A stretch of 64,000 nt of DNA from Liopterus haemorrhoidalis (Eukaryota; Arthropoda; Insecta; Coleoptera; Dytiscidae), in assembly GCA_963971575.1 (NCBI GenBank), contig OZ020611.1:239654654-239718653 (forward strand), given 5' to 3'. Under the pieces are notes generated by a model. That model was not told the DNA's origin and ran no database searches. It saw only the letters and a list, made by a program, of their open reading frames with translations. This document shows positions 1 through 10,600 of the stretch, piece by piece. A program made the position numbers and the translations under genes. Every line of letters starts with the position of its first letter. The first letter of the stretch is position 1.

Positions 1-91
1 ACGCTTAGGCGGAACTAGATTTTGCAGTTTAGTTACTTTCATCGCTTAAATCGTGCTTTTCGGCCGTTTTGTTTAAGCTTTGTAAATCATA

Positions 92-498
92 CAGTCTGTT
101 TCAAACGCTTAGGTGGAACTAAATGGGAATTTCGTTCTTTTAGGTTGTCACGACAAGGGACCTTTCTTGGGTTATTTCATTTTTCACGTTGAAATGTAAA
201 AATTTAAAATTACAACAATGAAACCATGGAAACGAATGACCTATGTCAAAATTAAATTATTTTTTTATATATTTAAATGACAAAAAAATAAATAAATGGG
301 AATTTTGTATTAAGAATTACACAAAAAATCAAAATAGAAAGAAAATGACATTTTAAAATGATATTAACCTTAACCAAAAAATGTTTATTGTAAGTATGAT
401 TTACAAAGCTTAAACAAAACGGCCGAAAAGCACGTTTTAAGCGATGAAAGTAACTAAATTGCAAAATCTAGTTCCGCCTAAGCGTTTGAAACAGACTG
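92..498. mobile_element. MITE family A, copy nested in another family A copy
   Basis: About 407 bp, starting CAGTCTGTTTCAAACGCTTA and ending with its inverse, flanked by TA (90-91 and 499-500). It sits inside the outer copy at the sequence AATCATA/CTTACAA, which is continuous in other family members. Confidence 0.9.
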
Positions 499-601
499 TA
501 CTTACAATAAACATTTTTTGGTAAAGGTTAATCATTTTAAATTGTCATTTTCTTTATATTTTGATTTTTTGTGTAATTCTTAATACAAATTTCCCAGTTA
601 T

Positions 602-1078
602 TATCTGTCTCATTTTGTAATACGAAACTAACAGGGAAACTTCATTTTTTATGTTGTATATTTAAAATATCATCTTAGGGTGGTAATTCTGAAGTTACAT
701 CTTTCAAAATATTTGACAATGTCAATTATGACATTAAATTATATGTCAACTTACTAACACAAATTGTATAAAACACAAATTGACAAGTATTTGAAATATA
801 TTTTATACAACCAGAACAGAAATTATGAATAAGCGAAATAAGATGAAATAAATATTTGTATATAATTCAAAATATTAGACATGTCAATCACAAATTTGAC
901 ATGTCAATTTGGTATCTGACATGTTGTTTTTGAGTGAATATAACCTCAGTATAATGAAACTTCACCAAAAATGTGAAAGCCAGATTTACAAGTTTACATG
1001 GTTTCAAAAAAGTCTATTTACACCACAACAGTCACCAAAGTAACCAGATTTAGTTTCGTATTACAAATTGAGACAGAT
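602..1078. mobile_element. MITE family B, nested in family A
   Basis: The termini are inverted repeats beginning TATCTGTCTCATTTTGTAAT, about 30 bp and slightly diverged. The insert interrupts the family A body (ATTTCCCA-TTTATTTATT in uninterrupted copies). The interior is AT-rich and has several TTGACATGTC-like motifs. A second copy at 51988-52171 also sits in a family A element. The target duplication is short (2-3 bp) and not exactly fixed. Confidence 0.8.
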
Positions 1079-1939
1079 TATATTTATTTTTTTGTCATTA
1101 AAATATATAAAAAAATAATTTAATTTTGACATAGGTCATTCGTTTCCATGGTTTCATTGTTGTAATTTTAAATTTTGACATTCCAACATGAAAAATAAAA
1201 TAACCCAAGAAAGGTCCCTTGTCGTGACAACCTAAAAGAACGAAATTCCCATTTAGTTCCGCCTAAGCGTTTGAAACAGACTGTAGTTAATAAATAACAA
1301 TAAAATCGAATACAAATATAATTTTAGGTATATTTAAATAAAAATAGAAAAACAAATTGCTATAATAATATAGTAATTAATAAAATTGGAGGTTACATCT
1401 GTTTTTAAAAACGGCTGGACGTATTTTAACGAAATTTGGTACAATAGAGTAGAACCAGGATCAAATATAGGCATGATATCTCAACATTTTCTTTCTTGGG
1501 GGGTGTTTCTAGGTTGAAACTGGTACTAAAAAACTTAAAATATTTCATTTATAAAAAGAACTATCTTAACAATAAAAGTTGTTTATATATAAACAAATCT
1601 TATTTGTTCTATGCAATTTTCAATTTGATGAATATTAGGGTAGTTACGGGGGGGGGACCCTAAACTAAAATATTGAAATATTTCACTTATTATTCTCTTC
1701 ACATCAAAAATGAATGTAAGAAATTTAGAACGAAGAAACATTCCTTTCGAAGAAAAAAGAAATTAAGACAAGTAGAAAGAAAATCAAAAAATTAAACAAT
1801 ATTTTTATATCTATAGCAAAAAATCAAACTTCACGCGTATATACTAGGGTGACGATTTTCTTTAGCAGGCAATGCGGGACGGAGAAAAAAAAATTGATGT
1901 GAAGTGTGAATATTCACACATTTCAGGGTTTCGCAGGTA

Positions 1940-2346
1940 CAGTCTGTTCCAAACGGTTAAGCGGAACTAGATTTTGCAATCTAGTTACTTTCATCGTTTA
2001 AATCGTGCCTTTCGGCCGTTTTGTTTAAGCTTTGTAAATCATACTTACAATAAACATTTTTTTGTTAAGGTTAATATCATTTTAAAATGTCATTTTCTTT
2101 ATATTTTGATTTTTTGTGTTATTCTTAATACAAATTTCACATTTATTTATTTTTTTGTCATTAAAATATATAAAAAAAATATTTAATTTTGACATATGTC
2201 ATTCGTTTCCATGGTTTCATTGTTGGAATTTTAAATTTTGACATCTCAACGTGAAAAATGAAATAACCCAAGCAAGGTCCCTTCTCGTGACAACCTAAAA
2301 GAACTAAATTCCCATTTAGTTCCGCTTAACCGTTTGGAACAGACTG
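1940..2346. mobile_element. MITE family A, copy inserted in family beta
   Basis: 407 bp with ends CAGTCTGTTCCAAACGGTTA, flanked by TA (1938-1939, 2347-2348). The beta copy at 43 kb has the uninterrupted site (GCAGGTATAAAATAAGTG on the other strand), so this is a verified insertion with a TA duplication. Confidence 0.93.
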
Positions 2347-2593
2347 TATATAATAAGTGAAGGCGGTATGCTGAGTGTGTAGGACAAATTTTACTTTATA
2401 GTAATCACGGCAAAATGAACGATATTTTTAAAATAATTTATCGTCTGTTAATCATATAATAAGACTGGTTATTAAATTTACGCTCTTAAAAATTAAATAC
2501 AACATTTGTCAAAATATAACTAGAATTTTGACAAAATAATTTCAACATACTAAATATGCAAAAAAAAAAAACAGAAAAAATAAAACTCACTCC

Positions 2594-2680
2594 CCGTCCG
2601 GACTCGAACTCGAAACCCTTCGTTTTCCAGAGAATTTTAGCTTCCGACACCAGCGCTCTAACCCGTTGCGCCATCGGACG
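2594..2680 (-). repeat. tRNA-like segment (A and B box) inside family beta
   Basis: Read on the minus strand it has TGGCGCAACGGGTTAGAGC, an A-box-like block, and GAGTTCGAGTCC, a B-box-like block, about 55 bp apart, with possible pairing of CGTCCG and CGGACGGG at the ends. It could be an inserted tRNA-derived SINE or a tRNA pseudogene. It shares its context with the homologous block at 43626-43710, so it is part of the repeat and not an independent tRNA gene. Confidence 0.5.
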
Positions 2681-3477
2681 CTTTGTATATGAGTGTCTTA
2701 CATTGGTATAACTTTTGTACTTTGTGAACCAAAAACCACAAAAAATGCGTTATTTTCCGAAAACATAATCTGATCAAAAATTCCTGTTGTACTATTTCGG
2801 TTCACACCAATATACATTACTTGGAATTTTTTTAGATTTTTAGTTTAAACCATCTGGGCTACAGGTTGTGGGACAAAAATTTTTTTGCACAATTTTGGCA
2901 AAAATCGCATCAAAATAATTTATTTTGCAAAAATAAAAATTTGATCGTTAATCCACGTACTAAGGGCTTTCATTTGATACCCTACTGAGAATTAAAAAAA
3001 AATATTTTTGTTTTCGATGAGCACATATTTATTTATATTTTTAGGGGGGTATGTTTTTTAGATGTTTTAGTATTTTTCCTATGTGCGGGTCAAAGAGTTG
3101 TATAAGCATGCCAAATTTCAACTCTCTAGGTTTAGCCGTTTGGCTACAATTTTAACCGAACAGACAGACAGACAGACAGACAGACGACAAAATGACGGTA
3201 TAAGGGTTTTTTGGTCATACCTACAAAACCCTAAAAAAAGGTCCTCATCTCCCAAATCCAAGTGAAGAGCAAAAAAAAAAGTTCTCATCTCCCAAATCCA
3301 AGTGAAGAGCAAAAAAAAAGTTCTCATCTCCCAAAATCTAAGTGAAGAGCAAAACAAAAAAAGGTCCTCACCTCCAAAATCCAAAATGAGGGACAAAATG
3401 TTAAAATGCGGGACTTTTGCGGGACGCATCTTAATGCGGGACAGTCCCGAAAAATGCCCGGACGAATGGTCACCCTA

Positions 3478-3873
3478 GTATGTTACCACTACAAGTTACG
3501 AGACGACCTTAATACTTTAATAATCTTGGTCCAAACAGGCATTTTTCGTTTGAATACGCTTCAACTGTAACTGTAACCCTACATTGGAATTTAAAACAAA
3601 AACACATATATTTTATTAAAATGATATATTTACAACATCCATTTTACTGGTAATTTGCATAACATAGCATAACATGTAACTATACTAAAGATCTAATATA
3701 AAATACAATAAGAAAAACCTCCTTACATAAGGCAGTGTTTAACAATATTTAAAAACAACTATAACTAATGAAAGTTGATTTTTAAATACTGCGTACAACC
3801 AATAATTATCCACCGTGAGCGAGAGTTCATCCTCAAAATTATTATAACATTTATACTACAAGAACAATGACTA
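3478..3873. other. unassigned interval
   Basis: AT-rich sequence between two elements. No conserved coding potential, inverted repeat or RNA gene was seen. Confidence 0.6.
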
Positions 3874-4004
3874 GAGTCCGGCAAAAATATGCAACGGTAC
3901 TTTAGTTACGTGTTTTTCGATAAAAAGCGACACATGTGTTATCTGTAGAAATAAAATGTAATTATATATATTTGTAATGTGCCCTGCTGACAAATAGTGT
4001 AGCG

Positions 4005-5163
4005 CAGCGATTCCCAAACTTTTCTGACCGCGACCCGGTACGAGGTTTTAAAATTTTTCGCGACCCACCTTATGAAAAAAACATTTATTTACAAAACAAA
4101 TTTTATTTTAAAGCAGTAGCTTTATAGTAATAAACAGTATAGTATAGTAATAAAGAGTATAGTATAGGGGAAAAATTTTAAGATTGTAGCGCCACGCGGA
4201 TTTTTTTGAAACCATTCTAAATCAGATACCACTTGACATTTACTAGTAAATAATAGCGAAAAGTGTATCAAAAAACGACAAAAAATAAATAATTGTTTGG
4301 GATTTTCTGATTTTGTGAAGTGACATTACTTGTAAACATCTAAAATACTACATTTTGTGATCTGGTTTTAAGTTATGGCGGTTTTCCATTGTCGATTATT
4401 TTAACTATATTGGGGGAAATAATAATTCCCGTGTTGTTTACCAAGGGGTAGAAATCTACAATGCTGGGCATATAATATTGTGTGGAGTCACTGAAAAAAA
4501 CAGAGAGTTCATAAAGATTTATGCATTATGCCTACACTTGTGCATTACAAACCCACACACAATAACAGGAATTTTCAAGATATGCGATAATAAATACAAA
4601 ATTGAAAATATTTTTTGTAGTCACTATCATTAAAATGTAATGAGCAAACTTTGATACAAGAGTTCACTTTTTTTTCAATTTTTAAATTGTTTATCTAAAC
4701 ATCGCGTCGATTCCTAACCTCTTGCTTTCCCAATTTTGTTTCGAACCATACGGTGTCTGATATTAGTGGAAACAAATGAAACGATATTTCCGGGTTTCTT
4801 CGTTTCAATGAATTGCACATAGACACACAACAATATGTATTATACATTTTTCAATGATTATAATAAAACTTTAAAAACAAACTTCATACAAAACCAATAC
4901 ACAAAACGAAATGTTATATGATGTACACAAGTTCATGAAACGCTCACCAGATGGTAGGGTGCTTAGCTGCAAATCCCTATAGTAATAAAGAATATAGTAT
5001 AGTAATAAAGAGCACAAATACACAGTATTCTAGTGATTAACTGATGTAAAAAAAATAATATGTACAAAAAAAATCTTTTTTGTTTTTACAATTTTTTTCG
5101 CGACCCGGTAAAATTTTTCTGCGACCCGGTGCCGGGTCGCGACCCACACTTTGGGAAACGCTG
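4005..5163. mobile_element. hAT-like non-autonomous element with 8-bp target duplication
   Basis: The ends are CAGCGATTCCCAAACTTTTC and its inverse ending GTTTGGGAAACGCTG-like. The 8-bp duplication GTGTAGCG (3997-4004 and 5164-5171) occurs once in the uninterrupted family F copy at 27 kb. GC-rich CGACCCGG motifs repeat just inside both ends. A third repeat (4167-4976) is nested in its middle. No transposase remains. Confidence 0.92.
4167..4976. mobile_element. MITE family H, nested copy
   Basis: It begins GGGGAAAAATTTTAAGATTG with GTAGCGCCACGCGG and ends ACCAGATGGTAGGGTGCTTA with AAATCCC, lying between TATAGTA repeats. The relative at 41261-42430 has the same termini. No coding sequence is seen. 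Confidence 0.65.
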
Positions 5164-5456
5164 GTGTAGCGTATAAAAAATTAATATTTTATCAAAAACT
5201 GACCAATGGCAAAGGAGTGACCGGAATTACCTATCTCGGATATAATCCCAAAATAATGAGGTGTCGTTATTAAGATAAGAATTCATTGCGGTACAAGTGT
5301 TTTATTCTTTTATTTTTTGTTGGTTTTATGTTAAAATAAAGTTTAAACTAGCACGCCTATGGCAAAAGTACCGTTGCATATTTTTACCGGTCTCTAACAA
5401 TGACCAACAGAAATTGACTAATTGGCCCATATTTACGAATAATTACCTTTAAGTTG

Positions 5457-5909
5457 GTGTTACATAATTCAATTTATTGATCAAGTTTTTTGTCAATTAA
5501 TTGAAAAATGTATTGGTAACCTTGAAAATGAAAGGATCAGTTTAAACACATCAATTTATTAATCAATTTTTTTGAAAACTTTTACATTACCTTCTTTAAA
5601 ACATGTTGACATATTTATCAAAATGAAAATATTGAAAAAATCTTCACAAAACTACGAGCTATGAACAAAAACAAAAGAAATAACCTAGATTGGTGAATTA
5701 GAACGTTTGCGGTTCTGTCATACTTTAAAACGAAACACATAATCTATATATTTCTAGGTTATGCTACAATTGATCAATTGTAAATTGATGAATGTTTTCG
5801 TCAATAAATTTTTCAATTTATTGTTGAAATTTGAACACTTTACACACATCAATAAATTGAAGGTTAACTTTTTCAATTAATTTATTAATAAATTGAATAA
5901 TGTAAAACA
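5457..5909. mobile_element. MITE with long inverted repeats rich in AATTTATTGA
   Basis: The left arm GTTACATAATTCAATTTATT pairs with the right arm near 5862-5909. Both arms carry repeated CAATTTATTGA and CAATTAATT blocks for roughly 50 bp. No ORF. Only one copy in the window. Confidence 0.6.
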
Positions 5910-8362
5910 GACATTATTAAAAATCCCTTAGGAGAAGTTTACTGAAGAAAACTCTTAAATTAGTCGACTATAGAACTATGCATTGTGGATAAAATTAGTA
6001 GATAGTTTTAACGTTTAACGAAAGCGTTTACACCTCTGAAAATTAATACGTAACGAATGTTGTGACATCTATATTTTTTCAAACCAACTACGATGGAATA
6101 AAAGCAATTATGTGACTTTTTACGAACTCGCCATCAGCGGCATCGCGATTTTTTACTAAATTTTAATAATAAAATTATAACCGCAACTACAGCAATTCTT
6201 TTTCGTTTCACAATTTTCGAAATTTGTTGAAATTTGTGCGACAGTATTTTTTAGGTTATGTAAAGTAAGATAGCTAATGTGTGTTTATATGCCTGTCTCA
6301 TTAAAACAACGCAGTAATTACAAAGTTTGGAACAATATCTACAATTGTTGAGATTTCATTCTTGCAACTAATAAAGATTAAGGTTTCAAGTAATTAAAGT
6401 CGAGTCGACCAAACCAAAATATAGAGCAACTTATTGTTCTAATATACAAACATGATATTCGAACATAATTAAGCTGAGGCTGCATAATAAAGCGGTCACA
6501 TCATGACGTCAAACTTTCAGATATTATATATATAAAAGCCCTAATTCATGTGTGTCTTAACGTAACGCTAAGTTCCTGGGTGCAAGCGGGTGTTGAGGTG
6601 TGCGGTCGGTCACGAACTTAGTGGTGGGGAACGACTTACTCTGACAGCAGCTTACTTAGGCTAAGCACATAGTGAAGCAGAGAGCAAAGCAGCGATGAAA
6701 GCGGAGTCTACACATAGTGACGCCTTTAAAATCGAGCAGAAAGTTCACAAAATTATAATGGATTTTTTACTAACAGAAAACTCTTGCCTAAAAATTTGGT
6801 ATTTAATAAAAAATAAAAATAAACACACTAGAAGGTGCAATGTTCACCTACTAATTTTGTCTGAAAATTCCGTTTTTCGTCGCATTCATAGATGCCAAAA
6901 TATGTAAATGTATTAACACTGTATAAAGCATTTATATATCTTCACTATATGCAAACAATCAATGATAAAACTAATTAGGTTAGGTTTACTTAGCAAAAAT
7001 TTTGGACAGAAAAAATTTAAACTTGATAGATGTTTATAAACAGGTACACAAAAGGAATTTCTACTTGTTTTCAATGAGATTTATAGTATGCATATTTTGA
7101 AAAACATTAAATTCATAAAGAGTTCCAAAACTATATTATATTCGGACGTATCGTCATGTTAAAAACGTGTATTTCTCTGCCAACTATAGATGCATGAATG
7201 ATTCCTATTGGCTCCCCACTCTTATGACCATGTCTTCTCGTTTCTAACGTTAATATACTTCATTCTAAATATCCTAGTTCTGGTGAACTCATACGGAACA
7301 TTAACCAACATTTTTACTCGCAAAACACACGCAGACCAAGTTACTCGCGATCCAAGGTTTTAATGTATTTAAATGTTATCTATAAGCCGCTCCAAAAGGT
7401 TTTCAGTTTCTTATTATTTCTAAACGTACTATATACCTCAATAGTTTTCATTCGATGCTCCACAATCAAGTTTTTTAAATAATTTTTATTCGTTGTTTTG
7501 GGTCCACTTTGACTACAGTATTAAAATAAAGAAGTATTTCCACTTATAACAAATATAAAAATTATAATAAGTTTGAGGAATCCATAAAAAAAGAAGATAA
7601 CATTGTCATTTTATCAGTAAATTTTGTGACTAAATGCAAATAAAATTTGTGATGTATACCAATATTTACTTCCAAAAAAAAATATCTACTATAAAATGAC
7701 AAAATTAAAATAGCATATATTACATAATTACAATTTAGCTAGCTAAATAATTTTTAAAATTTCAATTTTGTACTATATGACAATAATTCTAACCAAAAAA
7801 ATAAAATATTTTATTAACTAGCATATAAAAAAATCTCACTATATATCATTATCAATAAGATTTAAAAAATTATTAGCTATGTACATTTTGATTCATTTCG
7901 ATAAAATATATTTTTAAAATGTCAAAAATTCAGCTTTAAATGCAAAAATAAAATGCTTATTTTAAAAATACAAAGATCAAAATCATTCAAATTATTATTT
8001 AATAAATTAAATATTGAAATTTTATCCCTATACTCTGTTCAAAATCAAGAAGTAGTCATGCAATGTTCACGAGAAAATTTTGTCGAACTCGTTGCCTGTT
8101 GAGCAATTAAATTTATGCAACAGCCAAAAGTGTAGCGACTTCAATTTTCTACGTGATTTTATTACTATTTCTGAATTTTGAACAGGGTTTAGTACAAGCC
8201 GAGTATCTTAAATTTGAAATTTTTGAGGTGAAAAATGTGTGCATTTTAATAATCGGTGATATAATTCATTTCTTTGGAGTGAATCTAAATGAGAGTTTCG
8301 TTTTCTTAAGTTGTCACGAAGGCGAGCTTGTCTAGGTTATACCATGTCTTAACCCCCCCCCC
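5910..8362. other. long interval without recognised gene
   Basis: It contains a promoter-like stretch (6504-6560) and a family A-like relic around 8280-8340. The rest is AT-rich, with short ORFs that I do not believe. No splice-flanked exon was recognised. Confidence 0.5.
6504..6538 (+). promoter_or_regulatory. promoter-like pair: CRE palindrome and TATA box
   Basis: TGACGTCA at 6504-6511 is a perfect CRE palindrome, and TATATATAAAAG follows at 6527-6538. The next 150 bases are unusually GC-rich for this window and lead to an ATG at 6695 with a 70-codon ORF (MKAESTHSDAFKIEQ at the start). It could be a real promoter of an unrecognised gene, or the promoter of an LTR or other element. The ORF has no family I recognise. 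Confidence 0.35.
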
Positions 8363-8783
8363 CCATACACTATGATGCAGAGAGCGAAGCAAGCATCGAG
8401 TCATTCGTGACCCGATGCAAGCGTTATTGTGTGTACGGCGGCCTCTGTAACGCCGCATCACCGAAACCGTGAGTCGATGTACGCATCGGCATCACGACAA
8501 TGTTGGAAAGCCTGGAAGCCGACTCCATGTTTCAACATGTGTAGGCATGTATCAATGTTTGTTTACATTTCTTGGGTGAATTTTATTTTATAGGTATTGA
8601 AAATGACGGTCATCCATTCTTAAATAATTGTAATAATCTTTTGCTTCATTTATTCTTAATTCATTCAATAGAATATTCATATTTATTCTTAAGGGTACGC
8701 ACAACCGTATAATTTCTTATACAAGACTAAAAATCTGAAATAAAATTAGTAACAATCTATACATAAAAAATTTCAACCAATAT

Positions 8784-9593
8784 TAATAGACCATATTAGT
8801 GTGTCGTCACATACATGTGCTGCCATCTGAGAGCTGAGTCCGTTGGAAGTTTTTGACTGGTTTAAAATACATGTGACATTACTTTTGTTACCTTAATTTT
8901 ATGAATATCGTCAATTTTGGAGCAAAAAATATGTATTTTTGATAAGTATATACTAATATATACAGTCCAGATACTCTATATTATAGAATAAGGATTTTAT
9001 AAATATATAAATAAGGATTCGAAGATATATTTATAGGTTATGTTTTTAAATAATATGAAAATCTAAATATCTTTAGTATTTATTTAATTAACACCAAGTA
9101 ATCATTAATATTTTGTTTTAGAATGCATAATGGTGTATTGTTTTGCTCAAAATTGTAACCATTACGGCTACATTTTTTATTGCAAATTTTTTCGTTTTTT
9201 GAGAGATTAAAATTTAAAAAAATAATGGATAAAATAAAAACAACATATTGTTCCTTCAAACCATTTAGATATGGCATACACACTTATTGCTATGTTATTT
9301 GCCATAATACCGATTATTAACGTAAAATTTTAAAAAATAACCTGCAAAATAATATTGTTCTGCAAAAATACTGACATATTAAATTATAATGTATAAAATA
9401 AGAATTTTAATAAATAAATATTGACTTGTAGTTTTGATGTGAAGTATTCTCTTACTTTGAAAACTTAATTTATATTTCCAAAATACAATTTAACAAAAAA
9501 AATAACATGGTAAATTCAAATAAAATGAATTCAACCGCGAGACGGCAGCACTGAATCCCATTTTGTGACGTAGTTATTAATATGGTCTATTTA
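8784..9593. mobile_element. family O element with THAP-like coding relic
   Basis: The ends are AATAGACCATATTA in inverse orientation, with GACGTCA-like and GGCAGCAC motifs just inside. The interior is homologous to 39450-40120, the right part of a second copy (37079-40122). Both contain a start codon followed by a THAP-like N terminus. About 810 bp is too short for an autonomous element. Confidence 0.7.
9130..9213 (+). pseudogene. THAP-domain-like N-terminal relic
   Basis: From the ATG at 9130 the frame reads MVYCFAQNCNHYG, then CKFFRFLRD and a stop. THAP zinc fingers start MV-x-C-x(2-4)-C and contain a FFRFP-K/D-like motif some 12-15 residues later, which this resembles. The second copy (minus strand near 39783) reads [13 protein letters not shown] and NFRFLKDEK, keeping the same pattern with different damage. 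THAP domains occur in P-element transposases and host THAP proteins. The frame is only 27 codons and clearly broken. Confidence 0.5.
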
Positions 9594-9949
9594 GATAGAC
9601 ATTTTGTTGAAAATACTTGTTTTTCTGACGAAAGTACAACGTATTTTATTTTCCTAATATTTAGTAATACAGGCATTCCATGGCATCAAATTTAAACTTG
9701 TATACGTTGTATAAAAAATATATAATAAAAAAAAAGAAAAACAGAATAAATGAAATCCTAGAATTTTCCAAATTTGTCGTCAGTTAACTTTAAAATTCTC
9801 TAAAAATATCGCTAATCCCAAATGTAGATTTCTTGTCGCTAAACGTCCTCACAAATACCCTAGATTTGGTGACTTTTCCCCGTCTTTGGCAACACTGGGT
9901 TTCACTCGTGACTCGATGCTTGCATCGCTGCTTGTACCGTAGTGTATGG

Positions 9950-10600
9950 TATGGGAGTTTATGATAAGATTAGGTATATCAAATTAGACACTTTTTTAAA
10001 AATATTTTTCAAAGTTTCGGCTATTATATTTTATCGGTCTTAAGAATTTCAAATTCAGGATACTCAAACTCAACAACACAGTTCTTGTTTAACAATTTTC
10101 ACCAACCATGGGAGTTTAAAAAAATTAAAATCATACAGAATTGTCTTTTAGAATGCTGTTTTGAACAGTGATGATTTCGCTATAGCACGATTTTAACTGT
10201 AAGTTTCTTTTATTCTTCTTACAATTATCTTTTTTTAAATTTTCCATTAATATACTTTTATGTTCCAATACCTGAAACTGTTATCACAAAATTTATATAA
10301 AATTGACACAAAAAGAAATAGTTTGATCTATGTATTTTTTACTTCTTCTATGGCAAATTATAAATAGCTGTGCGCAAATTATATCGGTTTGGCATAATCT
10401 AAATTATATCTGATGCTATTTTTATTTCATTAAAGGCTGGAATTTATGGTCATTTTTATATGTGCTATATTATTTTTATAACTAAAAAATATACAGCAGG
10501 AGAAATAATCACCAGTTGCCCAAAATCCTTTTAGTTATAATTATTTTTATTTTAATTCTTCTTGTTTTTATACAGGAGCTGTCAAAAAATTGTTACCACT
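9950..10600. other. unassigned interval
   Basis: AT-rich, no recognised exon, inverted repeat or RNA gene. Confidence 0.5.

Larger units (their letters stand above)
1..1283. mobile_element. MITE family A, outer copy (left end outside window), carrying two insertions
   Basis: The right end at 1283 is the inverted repeat of family A (reads CAGTCTGTTTCAAACGCTTA on the other strand), followed by TA. The body is split by another family A copy (92-498) and by a family B MITE (about 602-1078). When both are removed mentally, the flanks line up with the uninterrupted copies at 1940-2346 and 41342-41748. TA target sites and termini starting CAGT point to the Tc1/mariner superfamily. The small ORFs in it are not genes. 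Confidence 0.85.
1888..3235. repeat. Family beta repeat with internal tRNA-like segment
   Basis: The same sequence occurs, without the family A insertion, in reverse at 43083-43985. Its ends contain CAGGGTTTCGCAGGTAT and TACCTACAAAACCCTAA, which are imperfect inverted repeats. It carries a GACA-repeat tract (3162-3184) and a tRNA-like block (2594-2680). Partial relatives are at 28530-28830 and 61090-61600. I do not recognise the superfamily. Confidence 0.65.
1845..3477. mobile_element. hAT-like MITE family with TAGGGTGAC ends, enlarged by nested insertions
   Basis: It starts TAGGGTGACGATTTTC and ends GAATGGTCACCCTA. The inner margin has repeated GCGGGAC motifs and, near 3233-3400, about five copies of a ~30-bp unit containing CTCATCTCCCAAATC. 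Copies at 28315-28515 and 38324-38640 have the same ends with 8-bp target duplications, pointing to hAT. Here the flanking 8-mers match only partly. A second element (about 1888-3235) and a family A copy are inside it. Confidence 0.72.
3874..5394. mobile_element. MITE family F, interrupted by a hAT-like element
   Basis: The ends are inverted repeats containing AAAATATGCAACGGTACTTT, flanked by TA. The intact copy at 27295-27637 (343 bp) matches on both sides of the insertion at 4005-5163. TA targets suggest Tc1/mariner-type mobilisation. Confidence 0.85.
8363..9949. mobile_element. TIR element with CATACACTA ends, hosting a THAP-relic element
   Basis: The left end has CATACACTATGATGCAGAG and the right end carries its inverse (CTTGTACCGTAGTGTATGG), with shared GCAAGCATCGAGTCA inside both. 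The arms are about 60 bp. A second element (8784-9593) lies in the middle. The left flank is a run of C that blurs the boundary. Confidence 0.7.

Noticed and set aside
1974..2186. Recurring 60-90 aa ORFs starting MQSSYFHR (273-464, 1974-2186, 41502-41714, 49236-49517, 52192-52386)
   Set aside because: They are the same frame of the family A MITE in different copies. Similarity follows from repeat identity; frames are not kept open consistently and the composition (F, I, K, N) is that of translated AT-rich DNA.
3083..3265. ORFs with TDRQTDRR-like peptides (3083-3265, 22737-22937, 43044-43226) and their antisense frames
   Set aside because: Translations of GACA microsatellites within repeats.
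8352..8363. C-runs at 8352-8363 and 19997-20008, and G-run at 1650-1657 as regulatory G-quadruplex sites
   Set aside because: Single homopolymer tracts, not four spaced runs.
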